Made by a program: the position numbers and the translations under genes
NCBI RefSeq assembly: GCF_002127325.2
Contig: NC_035436.2
Span: forward strand, 114,268,088-114,332,087
Direction of reading: 5' to 3'
Origin: Helianthus annuus
Lineage: Eukaryota; Streptophyta; Magnoliopsida; Asterales; Asteraceae
DNA: 64,000 bases
The notes under the pieces: generated by a model
Seen by the model: the letters and a program-made list of their open reading frames with translations, nothing else
Told to the model about the DNA's origin: nothing
The model's database searches: none
In this document: piece after piece, positions 56,755-64,000 of the stretch
Position numbering within the stretch: position 1 is the first letter of the stretch
How the letters are laid out: each line of letters starts with the position of its first letter

Positions 56755-59175
56755 TCAAAGCAAGTCTAAAGTTCGAGTTGTCACATTATCCCCAACTAAT
56801 TGGAAATTTCGTCCCGAAATTTGGTATGCACTCACTGAGGAAGCTAGGTAAACTGTATTGTTCACTGATTTTCCTGGGGTGTCACATCCTCCCCCCGTTG
56901 ATCTGTCCCGAAATTCCGAAGTAGTAGCTTCAGCCTCAGTAGCGGTAGCATTGGTTTCGAATAACTGGGGGTACTTTTCTGTCATCCTGTCTTCGCGTTC
57001 CCAGGTGTACTCTGGACCACGTTTGGAGTTCCAACGAACTCGGACAAGAGGGATTCTCTTGTGTTTGAGGACCTTCACATCCCGGTCCGTGATTTCAACT
57101 GGTTCCTCGACGAACTGCAACCGCTCGTCGATAGTGAGTTCCTTAAAAGGAATGATAAGGTTTTCATCTGATAGGCACTTCTTTAAGTTCGATACATGAA
57201 AGACATTGTGAACTGCCCCGAGTTCAGTTGGTAGGTTCAACTTGTATGCTACTTTGCCAATCTTTTCTATGATTTCGAATGGTCCGACGTACCGCGGATT
57301 TAGTTTGCCCCGTTTGCCAAAACGAACCACACCCTTCCAGGGTGAGACTTTCAATAAAACCCGGTCCCCGACCTCAAATTCCAATGGCTTTCTACGCTTG
57401 TCCGCGTAGGCTTTCTGACGGTCGCGTGCTGCCGCCGTGCGTTGTCGTATTTGTGCAATCTTTTCTGTGGCGTCCACTACGATCTCTGGACCCGTAATCT
57501 GACTATCCCCCACCTCTGCCCAACAGAGAGGTGACCGGCATTTACGTCCGTACAATGCCTCGAATGGAGCGGCTTGTATGCTGGTGTGATAACTGTTATT
57601 ATACGAGAACTCCACCAAAGGGAGATGCTTTTCCCAGCCGTTGCCGAAATCGATGACGCATGCCCGAAGCATGTCTTCAAGAGTTTGGATCGTACGCTCA
57701 GACTGCCCATCCGTCTGAGGGTGATATGCTGTGCTCATGTCTAATCGTGAGCCGAAAGATTTGTGCATTGCTTGCCAAAGTTCTGACGTGAATCGTGCAT
57801 CGCGATCCGAAATGATAGATGTGGGCACCCCGTGCCTCGAGACAACTTCTTTAAGATAGACGTCTGCGAGAGTGGAGAACTTGTCCGTTTCCTTAATCGG
57901 CAGGAAGTGTGCAGACTTGGTGAGTCGATCAACTATGACCCATATTGTATCGTTCCCACGCTGGGATCTAGGTAGGCCTGTAACGAAATCCATGGAAATT
58001 TCTTCCCATTTCCATTGAGGTATCTTAGGCTGCTGAAGTAGCCCTGCTGGCTTTTGATATTCCACCTTGACTCTCGCACAAGTCAAGCACTTTCCAACGT
58101 ACGTAGCGATATGGGCCTTCATACTAGGCCACCAATAAGTAGTGCTAATATCGTGGTACATTTTATCCGACCCTGGATGTACCGAGTAGCGAGACTTGTG
58201 AGCTTCATCCATTACAAGTTCGCGTAAACCGCCATAAAGTGGGACCCAAATCCGGCCCGTTACATAGTAGGCGCCGTCTGCCTTCTGTTCCATTTGCTGT
58301 CGTGAGCCGCGCAAGGCTTCAGCCTTGACATTTTCGGGCTTCAATGCTTCTATCTGAGCATCTCGTATCTGTGCAGGAAGGCTAGACTGAATCGTAAGCT
58401 GTAGCGCTCGCACGCGCCGTGGTAGAGTGTCTTTCCGACTGAGGGCATCAGCCACTACATTGGCTTTGCCTGGATGGTACTTGATAGCGCATTCATAATC
58501 GTTTAGTAACTCGACCCATCGTCGTTGACGCATATTCAAATCCTTCTGCTTAAGAATATGCTCGAGACTCCTGTGATCGTTGTAAATAGTGCACCTGGTA
58601 CCGTACAGGTAGTGTCGCCATATCTTAAGCGCGAAAACAACAGCTCCCAGCTCTAGATCGTGCGTCGTGTAGTTCCGTTCATGAACCTTTAGCTGACGAG
58701 AGGCATAAGCGATGACCTTGTCGCGCTGCATTAACACACATCCAAGTCCCCGAATGGATGCATCACAATAAACCACGAAGTCATCTGTGCCCTCTGGCAA
58801 AGAGAGGATAGGTGCACTGCAAAGTCTATCCTTTAGGTGCTGAAAAGCAGTCTCCTGGGGCTCTCCCCAGCGATAGGTAACACCCTTTTGTGTCAATAGC
58901 GTAAGCGGCTGAGCAATCTTCGAGAAATCCTTGATAAACCGTCTGTAGTAACCCGCCAAACCCAAGAATTGGCGTATTTCTGTCGGTGTACGCGGTGCAG
59001 GCCAGTTCCTGATCGAATCTACCTTGGATGGATCGACATGGATCCCATCCTTGTTCACCACGTGGCCTAAGAAGTGGACTTCACGAAGCCAGAAGTCGCA
59101 TTTAGAAAGCTTGGCGTACAACTGTTCCTTCCGAAGAAGTTCCAAAATAAGACGAAGGTGCTGCTCGTGTTCCTC
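56755..59175 (-). CDS. pol: Element K pol, second part: RT end, RNase H, integrase, chromodomain
   Basis: One open minus-strand frame after a TAG (59178-59176), so it is the continuation of the upstream gag-pol frame and has no start of its own; the first ATG is at 59145. It reads the RT thumb ([14 protein letters not shown] region), RNase H with YCDAS, DLELGAV and DHRSLEHIL, and the integrase zinc region with [10 protein letters not shown] and CLTCARVK. The catalytic [18 protein letters not shown] and GQSERTIQ follow, then [11 protein letters not shown] and a chromodomain with YTWERED and YPQLF. All D, D, E residues are in place. Owing to the damaged palindrome the frame extends about 45 residues past the usual end, into LTR sequence. 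Confidence 0.92.
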   Translation of the reverse strand, partial: EEHEQHLRLILELLRKEQLYAKLSKCDFWLREVHFLGHVVNKDGIHVDPSKVDSIRNWPAPRTPTEIRQFLGLAGYYRRFIKDFSKIAQPLTLLTQKGVTYRWGEPQETAFQHLKDRLCSAPILSLPEGTDDFVVYCDASIRGLGCVLMQRDKVIAYASRQLKVHERNYTTHDLELGAVVFALKIWRHYLYGTRCTIYNDHRSLEHILKQKDLNMRQRRWVELLNDYECAIKYHPGKANVVADALSRKDTLPRRVRALQLTIQSSLPAQIRDAQIEALKPENVKAEALRGSRQQMEQKADGAYYVTGRIWVPLYGGLRELVMDEAHKSRYSVHPGSDKMYHDISTTYWWPSMKAHIATYVGKCLTCARVKVEYQKPAGLLQQPKIPQWKWEEISMDFVTGLPRSQRGNDTIWVIVDRLTKSAHFLPIKETDKFSTLADVYLKEVVSRHGVPTSIISDRDARFTSELWQAMHKSFGSRLDMSTAYHPQTDGQSERTIQTLEDMLRACVIDFGNGWEKHLPLVEFSYNNSYHTSIQAAPFEALYGRKCRSPLCWAEVGDSQITGPEIVVDATEKIAQIRQRTAAARDRQKAYADKRRKPLEFEVGDRVLLKVSPWKGVVRFGKRGKLNPRYVGPFEIIEKIGKVAYKLNLPTELGAVHNVFHVSNLKKCLSDENLIIPFKELTIDERLQFVEEPVEITDRDVKVLKHKRIPLVRVRWNSKRGPEYTWEREDRMTEKYPQLFETNATATEAEATTSEFRDRSTGGGCDTPGKSVNNTVYLASSVSAYQISGRNFQLVGDNVTTRTLDLL
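56887..56918 (-). other. Element K polypurine tract with half-deleted palindrome
   Basis: The tract ACGGGGGGAGGA (minus) abuts the LTR. Before it, only the left arm GGAATTTCGGGAC remains; about eight bases of the right arm are missing compared with B. The loss also removes the usual stop, so the pol frame runs on into the LTR. Confidence 0.8.
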
Positions 59176-61593
59176 CTAACTCTTGGAGTAAATCAGAATG
59201 TCGTCGATGAATACTATGACAAACTTGTCAAGATAGGGTTTGCACACCCTGTTCATTAGATCCATAAATACAGCAGGCGCGTTCGTTAACCCGAACGGCA
59301 TGACGAGAAACTCGTAGTGACCATAACGAGTTCTGAAGGCTGTCTTGGAGACGTCCTCATCCCGGACTCTCAACTGATGGTACCCAGACCTCAAGTCTAT
59401 CTTCGAATAGTAGCACGACCCTTGCAACTGGTCGAATAAGTCGTCGATGCGTGGAAGAGGATAACGGTTCTTCACCGTCACCTTGTTCAGTTCACGGTAG
59501 TCGATGCACATCCTGAACGTACCGTCTTTCTTTTTCACAAAAAGTACTGGAGCTCCCCAAGGCGAAGAGCTTGGACGTATGAAACCCTTTTCCAAGAGCT
59601 CTTGTAGCTGCTTTGACAATTCTTCCAATTCTGATGGAGCTAGACGATATGGTGCGCGAGCTATGGGTGCTGCTCCTGGAGCGAGCTCGATCTGAAATTC
59701 GACCTGACGATGAGGCGGTAAGCCAGGTAAATCTTCAGGAAACACCTGAGGGTAATCACGTACGATTGAAATATCTTCCAATTTCTTTTCCTTTGCTGAG
59801 GCGTCTGAAACAAGAGCCAAAATGGCTGTGTGACCCTTACGTAAGCATTTCTGAGCCTTCAAGAAAGAGATGATGCCAACCACAGCACCACTCTTGTCGC
59901 CTTGAACTTCTAGAGGTTCCTGACCCGAACGAGGGATGCGAATAATCTTCTCACTGCATAAGATTTCTGCCTGGTGTTGGGATAACCAGTCCATCCCAAT
60001 CACGACGTCGAAGCTACCCAAGACTATGGGAATGAGATCAATAGAGAAGGCTTGACCAGCTAGGATAAGATTACAACCCTGAACTACGTGCGTGGCTTCT
60101 AGACTTTTACCGTTAGCTAACTCTACTACATGTTTGGTGGGTAAAAGTGTTGGTGCACGTTTTAGCAGTTGACACATTTTCACAGACATATAGCTTGTAT
60201 CCGCACCCGAATCAAACAAAACAGTAACGTATATATTGTCGAGGAGAAACTTACCCATAACAACGTTGGGATCGTTCACTGCGTCTCCTCTTCCCAAAAC
60301 GAAAGCTCGACCTCTTGCCTCGTTGCCATTATTGTTGTTGTTCCCGCCGTTGTTGTTGCCGTTGCCCTGGTTGTTGTTGTTGTTGCGGTTCTGGTTCTGG
60401 TTCAACTGAGGGCAATCGCGTTTGAAGTGACCTTCAGCCCCACACTGGAAACATCCCCGGTTTCCACGCTGTGGCTGCTGCTGCTGCTGGTTCTGTGGAG
60501 CGGGTTGTTGAGGCTGCTGATTCTGATTCGCAGGCCGTGGACTCCTACAGTCTTTGGCCTCGTGCCCCATCTTAAGACACCTTTGACAACGACCCTTGTT
60601 ACATGGGCCGTGGTGATGCCTGTTGCAGTTGTGGCACCTAGGTTGACTACCCTGATATCTCCTCTGTCTGTGACTACCAGAGGATTGCTGACTAGGACTC
60701 TGGTAATGGTCAGTCTTCTGCTGCTGAGCTTGTGGCTGAACAGTCGCTGAACCTCTGCTGGAATCTCCATCCCACTTTCTTTTACTGTCACTAGATGTAG
60801 CAGGAGTAACTGAGGTGGTGACATTAGCAGTAGCGTTAACACGCTTGGGCAGTTTATTCTGATCTACTGCCTGGTCGGTGATGCGATGAGCAAGACGCTG
60901 GATTTCCTGTATGTTTTCGAGGTTAGCCGACGTCACGTGGCTCTGAATTTCTGGCGCCAATCCCTTGAGATACAACTCAATGCGCTTGTAAGGAGGGTCC
61001 ACCATAGTTGGACACAGAACGGCCAGCTCGTTCGACCGTTTAGTATACGCTTCGATTTCTGATCCAACCATTTTCAGATTATACAGCTCGTCTTCCAGCT
61101 TGTGAATATCTTCCCGCGTACAGTACTCTCGCTTGATGAGTTCCTTTAAATCGTTCCATGGGGTGGCGTTAGCAGCTGCCAACCCTAAGATTTGAACTTG
61201 GGCGTTCCACCAAGTCAATGCTATTCCTTCCAAAGTACCGGTAGCAAACTTGACCTTGCGAGCCTCAGGGCACTCGCACATTTCGAATACCGATTCTAAC
61301 TTTTCAAACCAATGGAGGAGTCCCACTGCCCCCTCTGTGCCGCTGAAAGAGTTTGGACGACAGTCCATGAAGTTCTTAAAGGTGCAAACTTGCTGCGCTG
61401 GTTGACCTGTTGTGTACGAATAGGACGAAGTTAAATACGAGTGTTAATGTAGGATCTAAAGTTCCTAGTGTGTGCCTATACTGCAGGATATACTACCTGC
61501 TTGAGCTGCTGCAACTGCCACAGCAACTTGAGCTTGAACGAGAGCCTCTAGCTGGGCTTGTGTCATGTTGATTCGTCCAGACATGATCTTCAT
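59176..61593 (-). CDS. gag-pol: Element K gag-protease-RT with 90-base intron-like gap
   Basis: The leader exon from ATG 61593 ([18 protein letters not shown]) ends at 61497. A 90-base gap (61496-61407) follows, and the body resumes at 61406 in the frame of 61368-59176. The body has [30 protein letters not shown] and [12 protein letters not shown] (capsid-like). Three cysteine-rich segments follow, including [14 protein letters not shown] and [14 protein letters not shown], then an asparagine-rich linker. Protease has [11 protein letters not shown], and RT has [18 protein letters not shown] and [11 protein letters not shown] just before the TAG. Gag packages RNA, protease cuts the polyprotein and RT copies the RNA. 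If the gap is not spliced, translation could begin at the internal ATG 61368. Confidence 0.9.
61407..61496 (-). other. Putative 90-base gag intron in element K
   Basis: On the minus strand CAG|GTAGTATATCC opens and TACACAACAG|GT closes the gap. Length and position equal those in element C (36909-36998), and removal joins the frames correctly. Confidence 0.6.
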
Positions 61594-61883
61594 TGTAACA
61601 AGTAGCATACGTAAGAATGGTTCACGAGTAGGGCGATGACAGAAAAGTGTAAGCACGTAGGGATTCTCACGCTATAGTATCATGTGTATCTAAGCGTAAT
61701 GCGAGCAAAGTTCTAAGCAGTTTCTAGCAAACAGGCAATAAACATAACCTTATTACCTAGGATGTCGAGTCTTGCACGTGGAGCGAAGCGTCGTTGTGGA
61801 TCGTTGAGAGCACTGTTTTGGTTATAGTCCGGTTTTAATAAAAACGTTTTCCCACATTAAAACCAAGTTCTCTATAACCAATG
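61594..61883 (-). other. Element K leader with post-PBS stem-loop
   Basis: GGTTTTAAT (61831-61839) and ATTAAAACC (61856-61864) form a 9-base stem, extended by a wobble pair on the transcribed strand. Confidence 0.65.
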
Positions 61884-61895
61884 GCTCTGATACCA
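61884..61895 (-). promoter_or_regulatory. Primer binding site of element K
   Basis: TGGTATCAGAGC on the minus strand, three bases from the LTR end; initiator methionine tRNA type. Confidence 0.92.
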
Positions 61896-61898
61896 ATC

Positions 61899-64000
61899 TG
61901 TCACACCCCCAAAATCCACCCGCGGAGTACCACCGCTTGGGAGTGTGACATGACCAGGATCAAGCCATCAATCATATCAAACATAGCATTTAATAAGGAT
62001 AAAAGTAATTAATATAATCCATCATGACATGATTGATGTTTCAAAACCAAACATTGTTTAAATAGCGGAAGCATAGTATGTAATCTCAAAATAGTTAAGT
62101 TCAGATAAGATCATGATCCGTATCCCACAACGACCTGCTCCTCCCTGTGCAAGCTCCATAATGTACCTAAGGTCCTGCAAGGCATGCAGCAAATAATTAA
62201 CAAACTAGTTGAGCGAGTTCACAGAAAGTAAGTTCATAACATAATGCATAAGTATAGCTAGTGGGGGCTTCCCATACTAGTGTGTACTAAAGGTGGGGGC
62301 TTCCCAAACCTTGTGTTCATAATGCTGGTGGGGGCTTCCCTTGTTTATCCTGGCTAATGAGGGCTTCTCATTAACGGTACTTACTAGACTAACTTCCGAC
62401 CATGTGTTCTTCTTTACCGAGAACAGGAAAACGTACAGGGTCACGTAGGCTTTACGTGACGTGCCCTTCCCCGAGGACAGTGGTACGCGTGGGGGCTACG
62501 TAGGCTTTACGCAGCGTGGCCTTCCGACCTGGAAGCCAGTAGATGGTATTGGGTTACGTAGGCTTTACGTAACGTGTCCTCCCGACCCGGGAGACAAATG
62601 GCAATTAAACTGGGTTACGTAGGCTTTACGTAACGTGTCCTGACTAACCTGAGGACGATGGTCTATAGTCTAGAGAATGCGTAAGTACGAGTAATCATTC
62701 CATATTCAACATATCCAACCCAGTTCCCAACCCGGGAATCCCATGCCTTGGCTGTGTGAACTCACCTTGGTTTGCTCGGCAGATACACAAATAAAAGACT
62801 CTTGAACTAAGGGTGGTCAACCACGTCCTAACAGGGTTACCACACAAGTCAGGTTCGTATAAAACACGTAGGTTACTAACACGTATTGATCATGGCAATG
62901 AACACGTATTCTAATAGCAGCCCAAAGCAAACAGTTAAACAAATAGCCAAGTGTCCGGCCCAATCAGTTAGGCCTGTAATAGTAAAAGTCCAATAGCAAA
63001 CAGTCCACAAATCAAATCATTGGCTCAAACGGTTGGGCCCGTGACAGTGTAGGCCCAAACAGATGTACGTGCAAAGGTGGTCTCGAGTCGCAACCGGCGA
63101 TCTCGAGTCGCAACAGAGAGTTACGAGTCGCAACAGCTGGTTACGAGTCGCAACGGGTGATTTCGGCTCATCATGGTCTGGTTACGAGTCGCAACGGGAC
63201 TCGCAACCATGGTCTCGGCTTGTCATGGACTGGTTACGAGTCGCAACAAGACTCGCAACCATGGTTTCGGCTGATGTTGCTGTGTGGCCTCGAGTGGGGT
63301 ACCGACTCGCAATGAGTGATACCGAGTCGCAACCGTGTGTGTGTAACTGGTTTCCATGTTTCATGCAATTCAGTTATACGCATTTATGCAAATCAATTAT
63401 CAGTTTCCATAATTCAAATCAACTAACAGTTTCCAATGAATCCTACCGAGTATTATCGATCAAACAGGCAATAACAACATAAATTCTTATGAACCCTAGT
63501 ATGAATAACATGAATAACCAAACCACCCAATTTTTATGAACAACAACATCAAACATCATAACCGATTTCATAATCATGTAACCGATCTAACAAGAATATT
63601 ATCATTAACATTATCAAACACCATCCAACTCAAATCCATGGCAGCCGATTATCAAACACCCAACATACATAAACATATCCGATTTCAATCATACATAATA
63701 ACCGATTCGTGTGATTTGTTCTAATACTAAACCATGCAAACATAAACACTTCACAACCGGTAATCATACATAAACCACAGCATATATAATAAGGCACTAA
63801 CCGATTAATAGATTCCGAACAAGAACAATCCGAATCAAGAAAAGCTTCGAAGGTACGGGTGTTTGGCTGCCTTTGATCCCGGTTCCGGTTGCGAGAGAAA
63901 GAGAGAAAGTGTGTGTGATCTAGGTTGCCAAAGTTGTGAAAGGAAAACAAAACCCTAAGGATGTGTGTATGTAAATACGTATAGGGGAAGTGGGCCAAAA
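61899..64000 (-). repeat. Element K 5' LTR (cut by window end)
   Basis: It is nearly identical to the 3' LTR over the 2.1 kb shown, with the same repeats. By length about 0.3 kb is missing beyond the window. Confidence 0.93.
62175..62765 (-). other. Intron-like segment in element K 5' LTR
   Basis: The donor lies at 62765 and the acceptor at 62175 (591 bases, as in the partner LTR). The complementary arm GAGTTCACA lies at 62215-62223. Confidence 0.55.

Larger units (their letters stand above)
54471..56886 (-). repeat. Element K 3' LTR (2416 bp)
   Basis: It starts TGTCACACCCCC and ends GGGTGTCACA (plus strand). It holds GTGGGGGCTTCCC repeats (54832-54915), four hairpin units with TACGTAGGCTTTACGT (55012-55206), and about nine GAGTCGCAAC motifs (55655-55905). 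A second palindrome lies at 56804-56822, about 65-80 bases inside the LTR start. A weak TATA candidate (TATACGTATTTA, minus) lies at 56543-56556. Confidence 0.93.
54471..64000 (-). mobile_element. Element K: nearly complete Ty3/gypsy chromovirus (Tekay type)
   Basis: It has a complete 3' LTR (2416 bases), polypurine tract, chromodomain, integrase, RNase H, RT, protease, gag with leader, and primer binding site. The 5' LTR runs off the window end after about 2.1 kb. The only break I see in the polyprotein is one TAG inside RT. It interrupts the LTR of element J. It is the best-preserved gypsy polyprotein of the window and a plausible source of enzymes for C and D (inference). Confidence 0.93.

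Overview
This window looks like repeat-dense nuclear DNA of a flowering plant, most likely a eudicot. The style of the LTRs (TGTGACA at both ends, very long untranslated LTRs) made me think of Asteraceae, but that is recall and not proof. I found no host gene, rRNA or tRNA gene and no CRISPR array. Almost every base can be assigned to nested LTR retrotransposons. They comprise at least eight Ty3/gypsy chromovirus elements of Tekay/Del type (RT, RNase H, integrase and a C-terminal chromodomain; LTRs of 1.5-3.7 kb) and one Ty1/copia element of SIRE type.

Layout: element A (+, 1-6137, 3' half) sits in element B (+, 6138-10163, 3' half). B sits in the 3' part of copia element S (-, 10164-26309). 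S is also split by gypsy element D (-, 12794-20517). S itself interrupts LTR F (+, 26310-26803), which lies in the gag of element G (-, 26804-51931). G's LTR is split by element H (-, 30004-50499, target duplication TCTGG). H's 3' LTR is split by element C (+, 33416-41426, target duplication TATTT). Farther right G's pol is interrupted by element J (-, from 51932), whose LTR is interrupted by element K (-, 54471 to beyond the window end). The deepest visible chain has five levels: A in B in S in F in G.

The elements differ in condition. A, B, H and S are decayed by stops and frameshifts. C has lost all pol but keeps gag and near-identical LTRs. D is internally deleted yet has almost identical LTRs, which suggests recent movement with help in trans. 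K is nearly complete, with one in-frame stop inside RT.

The most interesting signal lies in the LTRs, not the proteins. Every LTR family that is complete enough carries a GTGAGT splice-donor-like site and, 0.46-1.3 kb downstream, a pyrimidine-rich acceptor-like CAG. The donor is perfectly or nearly perfectly complementary to a motif just upstream of the acceptor, and the pairing is kept by compensatory base changes between families. The segment between them holds family-specific tandem repeats, many of which are themselves hairpins. In addition, C and K carry a 90-base intron-like gap that separates a short conserved gag leader from the main gag frame. A conserved stem-loop follows the primer binding site in C, D and K. 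A palindrome next to the polypurine tract is present twice, about 100 bases apart, in B, C, D and K.
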